Shown: positions 10,176 through 21,034 of the stretch, piece after piece
How positions within the stretch are numbered: the first letter of the stretch is position 1
How the letters are laid out: every line of letters starts with the position of its first letter
Assembly (NCBI GenBank): GCA_030220185.1
Contig: JASPKZ010009859.1
Coordinates: 1-64,000 of the forward strand
Direction of reading: 5' to 3'
DNA length: 64,000 nt
DNA from: Diploptera punctata
Taxonomy: Eukaryota > Arthropoda > Insecta > Blattodea > Blaberidae
Program-made: the position numbers and the translations under genes
Notes under the pieces: model-generated
Seen by the model: only the letters and a program-made list of their open reading frames with translations
What the model was told of the DNA's origin: nothing
Databases searched by the model: none

Positions 10176-10748
10176 AACTGCACTTTTACTTACGCTTGAT
10201 TTTTCAGTTTGTTGTTGTAAACTATAGCTCTTCTACTGTATTTACTAACATTATTTAATATTTTAAACTTTTTCAAACAACTTTTATAACATTATTAGAC
10301 AATTTTCAAGTATTTCTTTAAACACGTAAATCACAATATTATAACACTGTTAGTCAGTATTGTGATGCTAACTGCTATTTTCTCCACAGAGTATATTACT
10401 TAGTCTATGTTTTTTTTCTATCGCTGTTTTAGGTTATCGCTGGTTGGATCGGCGTTAGGGAGTGATAAGTACACCCATTTTTAATAAACGTTTGGTAATT
10501 TTAATATTATTAATATATATTTTTAACATAGATTTGGGGATTTATTGCAAAGATTCGTCATTTAAATTTCACAGCGACATGCTGCTATCTAGCATAAGAT
10601 ATTTGAACATTAGTACGATATCGATAGTAATCGAGGATGATAATCGATATGTGGTTCGATGGTGGGTTATCGCTGTTTCTATAAACTCTGGCGCATGCGC
10701 AATCTTCTTCTATAGGACAAAATATTTCACGTAAGTTTAAGTGCAGTT
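10176..10748. mobile_element. ~570-bp inverted-repeat DNA element (MITE-like) inside LINE-A
   Basis: The ends are a 19-bp imperfect inverted repeat: AACTGCACTTTTACTTACG at 10,176-10,194 and CGTAAGTTTAAGTGCAGTT at 10,730-10,748. The inserted DNA separates two pieces of LINE-A that are contiguous in other copies (for example 53,871-53,900). No transposase frame is present; a 90-codon frame at 10,462 has no motif. Size, TIRs and lack of coding fit a non-autonomous DNA transposon. Confidence 0.75.
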
Positions 10749-11450
10749 TTCACCTGTCTGTTCATCTCTCTTTACTCCAAACATTTTTCTAACAACTTTA
10801 TTCTCAAATACTCGTAATCTCCTTTCCTTCCTTAAAATAAGAGTTCATGCTTCACATCCATATAATATAACTGGGAGAATTGCAGTTTTATATATTTTCA
10901 GTTTAAATTTTTTTGAAAGGAGTAAGGCCAACAAGATGCATAATAGCTTGAATTTTAGAATTGAGCCTATGTTTAATTTGTTTGTGCACCTCATACCTAT
11001 CTGTAATTACGTATTGTTGTTCTGTATTTGAATGCAGCCACTTCCTCAAAATTTCCCTTATTTGTCATTAGCTGTCCATTTCCATAACACACACACACAC
11101 ATATATATAACATATACGTAGTTTTATTGATGTTTAATTCCAGCCCCAATTTCTTAATGTTTCTCATTAGAGTGTCCGTGTTGGCCCTTAGTATCTTATC
11201 GCTATCGCCCAATAATACTACATCATCAACATAAACTGACAGCTTATAAATATCACTGGTTTTTAGACCTTCTTCATCCTCTAAAGTTTTATTGGGGTGC
11301 TCTATTTTACGTAAGTACATTCTTTTAACATCCAATTCATGACATACAAAACAGAAATAAAACAAGATTGGCCTACCATAGTGATAATTCCACCAAAAGT
11401 CATCTGGGAGGCAGATTTGTCCAATTAAAATCGCAAATACTAGTAAAAGC
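10749..11450 (-). pseudogene. LINE-A reverse transcriptase C-terminal region
   Basis: On the minus strand the frame starting near 11,476 gives FYFCFVCHELDVKRMYLRK, YKLSVYVDDVVLLGDS and LMRNIKKLGLELNINKT. YVDD is the reverse-transcriptase catalytic box (usually YADD). FEEVAAFKYRTTI, LNS and the GCETW-like region follow in broken frames down to 10,749, where the frame continues with the VKRDEQTGE-type block. It belongs with 9860-10,170 as one LINE-A copy. A (CA)n/(TA)n microsatellite at about 11,091-11,112 sits inside the frame. Confidence 0.82.
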
Positions 11451-11479
11451 AATGAAGGATAGGCTACAGTTTCCATTGA

Positions 11480-11968
11480 CTGCCGCTAAAAAATTGTCAA
11501 AGTTCGAAGAAGACATCATGCGCATGCGCCAGCAGATAAAAGTCAATAAAATTTTAATCACATAATGCTGTCAACATACACAAAATGTTTGTAGAATTTA
11601 ATATAGGTAATGTATTTTTGCCTAAAATTACCTAAACGCTAAACTAAGGCAATTTAAGTACTCTAGCCTGCAAAAGAATAAAATAGAATGACAAAACGCC
11701 CAAAAATAGGTAGTTTAAATAGTAGGCCTAAGTTCTGAAATTCTGAAGTATATGCTGGCTGCATTTAAACAAAGAAGTAAAATGGCTGGAAAAACAATAT
11801 GGTTGCTGTATCAAACGGTAATAACTGTTAAATATTCCATTAAAATGTAATGTAAAAATATTTAGAAAATGTTTAAAATATTTTCAAGTGATAGTTAATT
11901 TTAATCCGTGAAAGTGAAATGAGGTTAGAATGTGCAGCAGTTGTAGGAAACTTAAGCCGCGATAAAAT
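11480..11968. other. AT-rich spacer without a supportable gene
   Basis: No repeat or coding motif recognised. Frames here are short and close quickly. Confidence 0.5.
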
Positions 11969-11969
11969 T

Positions 11970-12615
11970 ATTATAAGTAATACCACGAGTGATTTCCAAT
12001 TTATCCAGACGATTTGGAAATCAAGACTGGCATTTTTTTAGGTCTATTTAACGAATAAAATTAAGCTGTTTACTCACAAATCATTATTTAACTATAGTTA
12101 TTTTAAAATATGTTTATATTTAATGTAAACGGCGATGTTTGAAAACAAATTAGAAATCTTTGGTTATGCTTCTTTTGTTCATCCACTGCAACTAGATCGT
12201 AATATTATTTATTGCCAAATAGGATCGCTATATTGTAAGAATGCACCCTAGTGGAGATAAAATGAAAAACATCAAACTATATTATAACCAACATTATAGG
12301 TTATTCATTATTTTTTAGGAAAAAACTCCGTAAAATGAATAACTGAAAACACAATTATTGAACACCCAATTATCAATAATGTTTAGTTCGAAGGAATCTG
12401 TTCAATATTTGCTATAATCAACCTACTCGTTCGAGAGTCAGTCACTGCAAAATAATGTTATAACCTGATCAGAATATTAAAAAGGAGGCGCTATCTTTAA
12501 TATGATGAACAGAAGTAGATAAATATCGAGCGGAAACACGACTGTGATTGGTTGTAAAACAAAATTCATTGAAACGTGATTGGTCATTGAATCCCATTTG
12601 GGGCATAAGTTAAAT
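11970..12615 (+). repeat. Dispersed repeat H (hairpin-ended), copy 1
   Basis: Starts TTATAAGTAATACCACGAGTG with an imperfect hairpin (CCACGAGTGATTTCCAA against TTGGAAATCAAGACTGG). It contains AACGGCGATGTTTGAAAACA, CATCCACTGCAACTAGAT and ATTGTAAGAATGC, and ends near GGCATAAGTTAAATAGTCA. The same sequence occurs at 42,229-42,865 (+) and 38,649-39,412 (-). No coding frame. The class is unknown; conserved ends and interruption of a LINE by two copies show that it moves. Confidence 0.82.
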
Positions 12616-13490
12616 AGTCACTAAGATAAATTGTTTTATTTTTTTATCCAATTCGTAGTTACAAGAACATATTTCCATCTGAATACTGATATTAAAATAT
12701 ATGTTGTTTGAGAAACTAATTCAATTTTTTTCATTTATTTTGGAAAAAAGCTGGGAAAGTTAATATATAATTTATATTTGTGGGGCGGTTGGATAAATGT
12801 TTTGCATAATAAAACTTCATTTACACATACGATAAATAATTTGTTTTAAAAGCTACCTAAATTTAACGACGTTATGCATCAACCGGCTATTCTCCATTAC
12901 GTAAGTTTTGGGAAAAATATTTTTAAAGTTTAAGTTAATTTTCACTATTTATTGTTGTGCCAAACTAACAATACTGGATATTTCAAGTTATTTTCCTTCT
13001 TTGACAGTTATGCAACAACCATCTAAGATGGGGAATGCCTATTTGGCGCTTAGTTTCATGATGCAAAACTTAGATTAACATTTACGGAGATCTGATTTCA
13101 TAGCCTTTGTTGCAAAACATAAAATCTCTGATAGGACTGGCGGCGTTTACATTTTTCTTTAATAATACGGCTGTATTAGAGCTAGGAGTGTGCGTCAGTC
13201 AGTGCAACAGATGACATCAAAATGTCTATAGTTTAAACGGTTGATGCAAAAGTCATCCAATTAATATTTGTTTAAATATTGTCCTACAAAATTGAAGGTT
13301 TCCTAAAAAATCAAGTTCTTTTTAATTGGAATGGTGGTTTAAAGTGATGTATGAAGTCTATTAATTTGACTGGATGATATAACATTGGCACGTCTTGACT
13401 CTACACTGCTTCCACTATTATTATTATTGTTATTATTATTATTATACTATCCTCAGAAAACTGCAGTTTACAAATATATATTTTGTACCA
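12616..13490. other. Spacer without a supportable gene
   Basis: AT-rich. There is a short (TTA)n run near 13,415-13,445. A frame starting at 13,385 runs into repeat R1 and is treated there. Confidence 0.5.
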
Positions 13491-13494
13491 TAGT

Positions 13495-14050
13495 GCGTTT
13501 TGTCGTACTTACAGCAATGCAGACCGTGATTGAAAGTTCAACTTCCTACATTGCCAACCTAAATAACTATACTGTAATATTACATATTACAAACGCACAT
13601 ATGGGAAGTAAAACCACTGCCCTCTATGTATACTACATACAATTTATATACAAAAAATATCCAAACGGTAGTGTTAATACACATTAGGCCTACACGTAAC
13701 AAATCACTGCATTTTAAATGAACTGAACTTTATTTGGAACAATATAAAATACTAAATACATACCTGCCGCCATTTTATGACTAGACTGGTATCACGACCT
13801 CCCGTTGTAGCAACTAATAAACATTGCCCACACTATTAACGTTAGTCAATTATTTATAATGAACTCAAATATTCCCAACAAAGATGTTATTATTTTACTA
13901 TTATTTTGAAAACATCATCGCGTAAAAAAATAATGTACAACGCACGTTTGTGAAGTGTCTTACAAAATCTCGGAAATTAAAAACCTCGCTATCGCCCGGT
14001 TTTTAAACATTGTCCTCAGTTCTGTGAAAACCACTTCCCAACCTCGCATC
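13495..14050 (-). repeat. Dispersed repeat R1, antisense copy
   Basis: The reverse complement of the R1 copies at 19,475, 46,712 and 51,112. Shared blocks are the outer GCGAGGTTGGGAAGTGG, GTTTTTAAACA-CGGGCGATAG, TGGCGGCAGGTATG and the inner CAGTAAGTACGACAAAAC-like end. On the plus strand a frame passes through SSTSYIANLNNYTV and YKKYPNGSVNTH. A similar frame (ANLNNYTV, YKKYPKGSVN) is seen in the 52,373-52,609 copy, so R1 may once have encoded part of a protein. Confidence 0.8.
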
Positions 14051-14217
14051 GTAATATACCATTAACTACACGTTGGATGTTTATTCATCATCCGCTTCAA
14101 CTCACTCAATGAGGACCTGTTACCCTTGTCTCATAGAATGAGTAAAAAATTGAATAATTTGGCTATTGTAAGGGAAATAAGTAATATCAACTAACAATAA
14201 TAAAATAATAATACATT

Positions 14218-14265
14218 TGCTGGCACTATTAAACCCATAGGTTCATGGTCGCGCGGACATAAGTA
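14218..14265 (-). mobile_element. LINE-A terminal fragment
   Basis: Antisense of the LINE-A open-frame end (ACCCATAGGTTCATGGTCGCG region). It breaks off at 14,265, where sequence of a different LINE begins. Confidence 0.75.
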
Positions 14266-14728
14266 GTAGTAGTCCTGGTCGCTCCACTGGGAAGCATAGG
14301 GCCTTGAAGAAGCTCGCCAACGCACTCTGTTGTTTGCCAATGCCTTAATTTCATTCCAACTCATCCTGCCTGTTCAGCTTCATCCCTGATGGCATTACTC
14401 CATGTTGTCCTAGGTCTTCCTCTTCGCCTTTTCATTCCTTGGGAGTTCCAATCAAATGCCATTTTTGTGATGATATCATTCTCTCTCCTTAAGCCGTTTT
14501 CATTTTCTAAATTTGATTTCTTTACAAATTTCACTTTGATACTATCTTCTCCAAAGTTCTTTATTTGTTATAATCTCTGGCCACCATATACCGAAGATAT
14601 TTCTCAGGCAACAATTTACAAGATTTGCAATGTCTTTCCAATTTGTTTTGTAGCCTTCCAAGTTTCACAGCCGTATAATAAAATATATTTCACATTTGAT
14701 TTATATAATCTTAGTTTAAGTCTTAAAA
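14266..14728 (-). mobile_element. LINE-C 3' region
   Basis: On the minus strand broken frames give LLYGCETWK, then WWPE-like and a LELPRNEKAKR block, RTTWSNAIRDEAE-like with stops, and a terminal ALASFFKALCFPVERPG-like stretch. This is the usual end of one insect non-LTR family (RPRTTW, then RW.A, then GPMLPSGAT). It is distinct from LINE-A, which flanks it on both sides. Confidence 0.7.
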
Positions 14729-15040
14729 CTTTATACTCAAATACCGATACTTCTAATATTTTCTCCTCCCTTAAAATAAGAGTCCACGTATCGCATCCAT
14801 GTAATATAACTGGGAGATTAACAGTTTTATATATTTTCAGTCTATCTTTTTTTGAGAGTAGTTGGGACGACTTGAGTCCCTCAAATATATAATAGCATAC
14901 ATTTCCAGAATTAGGCCTACGTTTAATTAATTTGTGCTAATCATTCCCATTTGTAATTATTGTTCCAAGGCATTTGAATTCAACAAAATTTCCCTCATTT
15001 TTTATTAACTGTCTATTACTGTTTATCATTAAATAACTTA
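14729..15040 (-). mobile_element. LINE-A post-RT fragment
   Basis: Matches 10,790-11,040 closely in the same orientation: the ACTCAAATAC start, CCTTAAAATAAGAGT, AATATAACTGGGAGA, TATATATTTTCAG and the TTTGTGC/AATC end. Together with 14,218-14,265 it brackets LINE-C, but the middle of LINE-A is missing, so this is a rearranged composite. Confidence 0.75.
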
Positions 15041-15075
15041 ATATATTCCTGTGTGTACCGTATATTTAATTGAAT

Positions 15076-15422
15076 TGATGTTAATAATAATAATAATAAT
15101 AATAATAATCCCATAGTATTCTGCCCAAAGGCAGGTCCTTCACTGCAATCATAGCATTTTTATGCTATGCTTGCAGCTTTACTAGGGAATTGTAGGTGTG
15201 GTAGCTTCCCGTTGCTCTCCACACCGGTGAAGGATGATGATGATGATGATGGCCACATGATTTCAGGGACCGTTTGGGCCTTAAAATTTTCCTGACATTT
15301 GCCTTACAGGTGAGGAAAAACCCCGATAAAAACCTCACCCAGAAAAACTACCCCGACCGGGGATCGAACCTGGGCCCGCTGCGTGACAAGGCAGCACGCT
15401 ACCTCGAGACAACAGCGGTGGA
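15076..15422 (-). mobile_element. SINE-B, near full-length, antisense, with (TAA)n tail
   Basis: The minus strand reads a tRNA-like head (GTCTCGAGGTAGCGTGCTGC, then GGTTCGATCCCCGG), a body with GGGGTTTTTCCTCACCTGTAA and ACGGTCCCTGAAATCAT, a (CAT)n stretch and the end CTTTGGGCAGAATACTATGG. (TAA)n at 15,076-15,107 is the 3' tail. Positions 15,109-15,422 align along the full length with the plus-strand copy at 63,348-63,669. Confidence 0.88.
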
Positions 15423-15423
15423 C

Positions 15424-15424
<1 letters not shown>

Positions 15425-15477
<53 letters not shown>

Positions 15478-15478
15478 T
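15425..15478. repeat. (ATA)n microsatellite
   Basis: An uninterrupted 54-bp trinucleotide run directly beside the SINE-B head. It produces meaningless poly-Ile frames on both strands. Confidence 0.95.
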
Positions 15479-15962
15479 AGAAAATAACTTTATTACCATT
15501 TCTTAACACTTCCTCAGACCCGACTCTTGAAATGCAATTATTTACTTTATAAAGAAATTGTAAATTTTTTATATGAAACAAGCTCTAATATTCCTAGTAA
15601 TTTCAGATTTGTAACAAGAGGAGCACAATTCCCAGCACAACTAATAATTTGATAACAGATTTTTAGTTATAACATTTTATACGAGCTCTTAATGTCGATT
15701 TATACTTCATTAATACTATCGATTGTTTGAAAAATAATTAAAACAGAATCCTTACGGGACTTGAGACTGAACACTGCAGTTATTTATTCAGAGACGCACG
15801 ACCCGGTTTCAGCAAGTTCTGTACACACGGGAAAATAACGTGTCATAAGAAATACTGTCCATTTTATAATATTCAATTCAGATAAATTAATGTTGCAGTT
15901 TTACTGTTCCCCAGAGATACGTCACTTTTACACAAACATGTCTATAAATTATTAACCATATA
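15479..15962. other. Spacer without a supportable gene
   Basis: No coding or repeat assignment. It precedes the transposon-protein relic. Confidence 0.45.
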
Positions 15963-15984
15963 GTGTTTTTTTTTACAAATGTCA

Positions 15985-16372
15985 GCAGTTTGCCTTTTCG
16001 ATATCGAAAACTGATGATGGACAGTGAATTTGAGAATACTATGAGTCGAGAAGTGAAGTATGTCTGGAATGCACTTCCAAATTATGCTAACATACTGAAA
16101 GTGATGCTACAAAATTACAAACAGATATTTTGCAACATGAGTGTCAAAGTTCACTTCCTTCATTCTCATCAAAATTATTTCCCTGATAATTTAGGAGATT
16201 TTAGTGAGAAACAGTGTGAAATATTTCACAGGATTATAACAAAATATGGAAATTATGTATCGAGGGAAGTGAAGTGTTAACAGGATGGGTGACTATGGCT
16301 GGATGTTAAAAAGGGTCTGCTCTGAACAACATGCGAGAAGATCAAAGATGAGAAAATTTGAAATGCAATATT
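15985..16372 (+). pseudogene. Relic of an arthropod transposon-associated protein (HFLHSHL family)
   Basis: One frame gives RKLMMDSEFENTMSREVKY, NYKQIFCNMSVKVHFLHSH, YFPDNLGDFSEKQ and, after one stop, DYGWMLKRVCSEQHARRSK up to TGA at 16,370-16,372. This is the C-terminal half of a protein very common in insect genomes (NMS.K.HFLHSHL..FP.NLG..SEEQGERFHQD, then YQGRW, then MMADYCW.LK). Its biochemical role is not known to me; it is regarded as transposon-encoded. A second relic is at 39,735-40,172 on the minus strand. Here GERFHQD is CEIFHRI and the frame has lost bases before the DYCW part. Confidence 0.8.
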
Positions 16373-16429
16373 GAGGTAAGGTTATGAAAGTGCTTATAAT
16401 TATTAATTATTATTACAAGACACTATTTT

Positions 16430-16690
16430 AGATTATATTAAAACTCAGTAATTAAGATGGTACGGACATGTCCAGCGAATGGAAGAGGATCTACTACCAA
16501 AATCTGTTTTGGAATGGAAACCTGAGGGAAGACGAGGCAGAGGTAGACCTAAAACCTCCTGGAGTCAGGGAATATGTTTATACATGAAGCAGAAATATCT
16601 ACAACCAGGAGATTGGATGGACCCAAAAAATTGGCTATTGGGAATCGGACGATGTCAAAGACATTAATCAACCGATGATCTGTCTATCTA
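16430..16690 (+). pseudogene. LINE-D ORF2 C-terminal end
   Basis: The frame gives LRWYGHVQRMEEDLLPKSV, LEWKPEGRRGRGRPKTSW and W-RLGIG-like WLLGIGRCQRH, then TAA at about 16,665. WYGHVQRM...GRRGRGRP is the standard tail of RTE/CR1-group endonuclease-reverse transcriptases. Only the last ~80 codons remain. The following (CTAT)n-like text near 16,680 may be the element's tail. Confidence 0.8.
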
Positions 16691-17011
16691 TTATCAAGTA
16701 ATGTTTATTAGAGACAAATAAATTCTGGCCTAGTTTTTCATACAAAATTATTGTTGAATGTAATTTTTATTACGTTCCACAAAGGTATAATTTCATTTTT
16801 AGTTATTCATGAAAATTTTGAAAACCTGACATGATGGGTGAAAATGGATATCATTTTAAAATTTAAGAAACAAAAGATCCGTTTAGATTCACCTATCAGT
16901 AAAATAAAGTACGTTTCAAAATGCAGAAGGGTGTTATTCATGTTAGTTTACTTGGCAATGTTAACATGAAGTGATGGTTACCATAATTGAATGTTTACAT
17001 TCAGACCACAC
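16691..17011. other. Spacer without a supportable gene
   Basis: AT-rich single-copy-looking DNA between a LINE tail and the GGTTA-rich array. Nothing identified. Confidence 0.45.
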
Positions 17012-17795
17012 GTTAAGTTAGGATGGGTTATGTTAGGTTCGGTTAGGTTAGATTATGTTAGGTTAGGTTATGTTAGTTTAGGTTCGGTTAGGTTAGGTAT
17101 ATGATAGGTTAGGTTAGGTTCGGTTCGCTTAAGTTACGTTTGTTTGTTTTTTTGGTTGGAGTGGTCACGCCACCCTAGATTGGTTAGATTACGTTAGGTT
17201 AGGTGACGTTAAAATTGGTTAGGTTAGATCAGGTCAGGTGAGGTCTGGTCAGGTCATGTCAGGTCAGGTCAGGTCTGCTCAGGTCAGGTCTGCTCAGGTC
17301 AGGTTAGATTAGATTAGTTCAGGTAAGGTTAGGTTTGGTTCTGTTAGATTAGGTAGGTTTAGTTGGGCTGGTCATGCCAACCTAGCTTGGTTTGGTGAGG
17401 TTCGGTTATGTTTGATTTGGTTTTGTTTGGCTTTTCACTGTTTGATTGGAGTGTTCACGCACCCTTGTTTGATTCGGTAAGTTTAGCTTAGGTTAGGTGA
17501 GGTTAGGTTATGGTAGGTGAGGTTAGGTTAGGGTAGGTTAGGTTTGGGTAGGTTAGGTTAGGTTAGTTACGATTATGTTCGGTTCGGTACATTTAGTTAA
17601 GTTTAGGTTATGTTGGTACAGTTTCGGTTTATTCGTGTATTTAATTTAGTTTAGGTTTGGTTAGGTAAAGTGTTGGTTAGGTTAGGATCAATTTGGTTAT
17701 GTTAGGGTCGGTTATATCAGGTTAGGTTAGGTTCGGTAAGGTTAGGTTTTGTTTCGGTTTGGTTAGGGTGGTCACTCCACACTTGCTAGGTTATG
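17012..17795 (+). repeat. Degenerate GGTTA/TTAGG-type array with hairpin spacers
   Basis: About 780 bp in which GGTTA (equivalent to the insect telomere word TTAGG) and close variants (GGTTC, GGTCA, GGTGA) follow each other. A local GGTCA-rich stretch lies at 17,228-17,310. Four copies of a ~27-bp interruption, TTGGTTGGAGTGGTCACGCC and variants, occur at 17,151-17,178, 17,361-17,386, 17,441-17,466 and 17,761-17,788. The core GTGGTCACGCCAC can form a small hairpin. The heavy decay and the LINEs on both sides argue for an interstitial, old array and not a chromosome end. Confidence 0.85.
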
Positions 17796-18059
17796 ATCTT
17801 TCTCATATTTAAGACACAAATGTATGCTATGTTTTTATATACCACAATAGGATTACAAAATCAATATGTTGATCAGATCACAGGAACCGTAAACCACAAA
17901 CAAAAATCGATACAATGTAGCTAGCCTCACTGGATCTTAGTTTTCAGTATTGAAGGCCCATCATAAAATACAGCATAAAAGACACATAACAAACACATGT
18001 GCCCATTTAAATTAAGTTACAGAGAGGAAGCGTTTAATGAATAAGAATCAATAGTTACA

Positions 18060-18620
18060 AATAGGGATGAGATGCACAAGGAAATTAAACATAGGCTCAA
18101 TTCTGCAAATGTATGCTATTATGCTTTGTAGCGAATACTGTCGTCCCAACTTCTCTCAAAAATTATCAAACTGAAAATATTTTAAACTGTTGTCCTCCCA
18201 GTTAATTATATGGACGTGAAACATGGCCTCTTACTTTAAGGGTAGAGACAAGACTACGAGTGTTTGAGAATAAAGCTCTTAGGAACACTTTTGGACCAGA
18301 AGGAGGGGAACAGGCGAATGGAGAAGACTAAATAACACTGAGCTACATGATCTTTATAGCAAACCAGACATAATAAGAATAGTTAAGTTAAGCCTGGTAG
18401 ACTGCGATAGGCAGGGCATGTGGCACGAATTGGAAATGAAAGAGGAACATGGACACTTTTAAACTTAAAAAAACCAGAGGGAAAACGCCCAGTTGGTATA
18501 CAAGGATGAGGTGGGAAAATAACATTAACCAACATTTACGGGAAGTAGATTACACAGGGGATGATTGGAAAACATTAGTTCAGAATTTATGATTTTGATA
18601 GTGTCATTGAGTTACTTTGT
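18060..18620 (+). pseudogene. LINE-A ORF2 C-terminal region, sense
   Basis: Broken frames give the DEM-KEIK-RLNSAN region, the LPVNYMDVKHGLL region (GCETW equivalent), LRVFENKALR-like, then ELHDLY, RRLR-AGH, the KPEGKRPV block and REVDYTGDDWKTL, with stops. It ends near GATAGTGTCATTGAGTTAC. The counterpart in the second block is 45,600-45,850, so the element was there before the large duplication. Confidence 0.8.
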
Positions 18621-18853
18621 TTTACCACAAATATTTGAACCAAATAGGAATTCCATGACGATGCTGGTGGGGGTATTTGTGTTTTTCAAGTCCCTAGAAA
18701 CTAAACTAGCAATTGTATAGTTACAAAGTTATTGTTAGCTCGCCCTTGCTAGGAAAAGCTTGGCGAGAAACCGCACAAAGAAGTATTCAGAAGAAAATGT
18801 CAAATATCATCAATGATAGAACAGAAATTTTAACTTTTCAGCGTTAGAAATGG

Positions 18854-18913
18854 TGAAGAGAGATCAACAGGTAGGAGGAACACTTCAGCCGTAAAAAGAG
18901 CGACTCTCATGGG
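18854..18913 (-). other. Conserved block b of unit 1 (possible decayed exon)
   Basis: On the minus strand an open frame reads MRVALFTAEVFLLPVDLSS. The same frame is kept in five paralogous units (22,573; 37,447; 46,087; 52,971; 58,990) as FSTANIFLLPIDLSS, FFAAKLFLLKIDLS, FSRAKVFLLPVDLSS, FSTANVFLLPIDLSS and FSMANMFLLPVDLFS. I do not recognise the protein. It may be a remnant of a gene or transposon in the ancestral unit, or chance conservation of young duplicates. Confidence 0.35.
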
Positions 18914-19079
18914 GGGGAAAAGTATAAACAAACCAATACGTCCAAATGGTGTTATGTCATAATTAATAATCAACGACACTCTTTAAAACATACACTAATT
19001 AGTGTCGCAATTATTATCTAGGGAAGAAAGCACCAACAATTTTGCCCAGAGACCTATTCGTACAGGCTTGATATTATCT

Positions 19080-19258
19080 TACCTGCCATAAATCCAGATA
19101 GGTGCCACGGGTTTTTAGTCCTTTTTGAAGGAACATATCCTTACGATTTTTACATCCTAAAAAATCCACAAACGCCGGCCGGGTTTGTTCCCGTGAACTT
19201 AAAACCAGAAGAGAGAATGAAAAGTTCTAGTCTAGCAAGATCGATTACAGCGCCAAGA
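19080..19258 (-). mobile_element. SINE-D copy, antisense (unit 1)
   Basis: The minus strand shows a tRNA-like head (GCTAGACTAGAACTTTTCAT region, GGGAACAAACCCGGC as a decayed B-box) and a body with GATTTTTTAGGATGTAAAAA and AAAACCCGTGGCACCTATC. It lies at the same place as the copies at 23,285, 31,195, 46,300, 53,300 and 59,320, so the insertion predates unit amplification. Confidence 0.65.
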
Positions 19259-19474
19259 AGAATGAAAATAAAAAAAAAGCTCTAATCGTATGCATATTAC
19301 ATTCTCCACGACAAATTATCCGAAATTTAACATAATATCACTTTTATTAAATAGAATCGTGCTAAGAATATTTAAAAATTAGGAATCTCGTTTAATTTGA
19401 TATCTAAAACGATTTGGGAACTTTTTCCCTACGTACAATAAATGATTCTATTCAAAAATAGACAAATTTCAAAT

Positions 19475-20090
19475 TAGTAAATAACTATGCGAGATTGTGA
19501 AGTGAATTTACAGAAGTGAGGAAATGATTAAAAATCGAGCGATACCAAGGATTTAATTTCCGAGGTTCTGCAAAACACTTCACCAACATGTGCTGTACTT
19601 TTTTTTTTTTTTGCACGATGGTGTTTTCAAAATTACAAATAATAGTAAAATAGTAGCATCTCTGTTGGAAATATTTGCGTTCATTATAATCAACTGACTG
19701 ACGTTAGTAATCTGACCAATGTATATACGGTGAATGCCGAAAATAATTCAGTTGTGAGTACAGCAAGCAGTAACACCATAAAATAGCGGCAAGAATGAAT
19801 TGATTTATTATTATTGTTTCAAATAAAGCTCAATTCATTTAAAATGCAGTGATTTGTTTTGTATAATGCATATTCACACACATCTGTGAATATATTTTGA
19901 TATATACATTGTACGAAGTATATAAAAACGGCAGTGGTTTTATTTCCCGCCCTAGGTAAGTAATTTGTGATATTACAGTACGGTTATTTAGTTATTTATA
20001 GGATGGCAACCCTGAAATTTAGCAAATTGAACTTTCAATCAAGATCGCCATTTTGTAAGTTCGACACAACACACTATCGTGTAAAAAATG
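19475..20090 (+). repeat. Dispersed repeat R1 (unit 1)
   Basis: Carries ATGCGAGATTGTGAAGTG, TTCTGCAAAACACTTCAC, a TTTTTTGCACGATGGTG run, CATTTAAAATGCAGTGATTTG, AAACGGCAGTGGTTTTA and CGCCATTTTGTAAGTTCGAC. It aligns with 46,712-47,335 and with 51,112-52,615, and in antisense with 13,495-14,050. Confidence 0.8.
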
Positions 20091-20199
20091 ATTATAAAAA
20101 TGTCTTTGTTGCTGATGTTGATGTAATAACTGTATCGTAACGAAGCAACGTTATTACATCTTAAAATGCAAATTTTTTTTTTCAAATTAAATTTTAAAA

Positions 20200-20290
20200 T
20201 ATATTAATACTTCACAGATTGAATTCAGAAGTGCATCATCTATCAATATATACCGTGGAAATATACAAAGCTTCCTCTATCAGGTAAATA
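20200..20290. other. Unit landmark f (exon-like segment, unit 1)
   Basis: A CACAGATTGAATTCA start and a CTTCCTCTATCAGGTAAATAT end recur with the same spacing at 28,585, 32,155, 36,080 and 54,530. On the plus strand the edges look like a 3' splice site and a 5' splice site (CAG/GTAAAT) around 60-85 bp. On the minus strand the unit-1 copy has an open frame through SLKDDNYGIEYLPDRGSF. Which strand, if any, was coding is not resolved. Confidence 0.3.
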
Positions 20291-21034
20291 TTCAATACCA
20301 TAGTTGTCATCTTTAAGTGAAGGATGCAAGGAAAAATCCATGAAAGTCAATTTTCCGTCACTAAAAAATTGCCTTTTAATTGAGGTGATTAGAAAGAGAG
20401 GAATGTAAGTTATTTTTTTCTCTTGGAAAAAAGGAGTGTGTAAAAGCATTAATGTCTTTTCGAGTTATCTGGGGGAAAACGCGGATCACCCGAAGTTATT
20501 TTGAATTACCTATGCTTTTCTTGTACAACTTCAAATTTACAACTGTTTCACAATACTGCACAACCTGCACTTTTGCTTCTACCCTCCTCAATTATACAAC
20601 GTACCAACTTTTTTTTTAAATATGTGCCAAATTTGGAAGACTAATAAACCCATGATTAAACAGATTCTTTTAATCTTTCGGACTCCTAAAATATAGCTCT
20701 TTCCATTCAGAATCTAATGCACTATTTCGACAATAAAGTGACTAACGTGGTACTATTCCTGTCCCTCAAACGTGTATTAAATTATCACGTGACACACTGT
20801 ATATGCATTTGAAAGCTAATTCATTGAAAATCAAAACAAATGTATTCAAAGATTACAATTTTTCATTATTATGGATATCATTTTCATTCATTCGGTTTTT
20901 AAAATAAACATCTCTGTTCTTTAAAGTAAACAAACCTTCATGCTGCGAGAGAGCTTGCAAAACAATATTGATCTATTAACTGGCTGACCTCTTTGTGTCA
21001 TTTTACAGAGGTAAGTAAAAGTGTGTAAAGTGAT

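Noticed and set aside
10462..10734. 90-codon frame.
   Set aside because: It lies inside the inverted-repeat element and shows no transposase motif.
17012..17795. A chromosome end (telomere).
   Set aside because: Words are too degenerate, the array is short, and recognisable interspersed elements lie on both sides.
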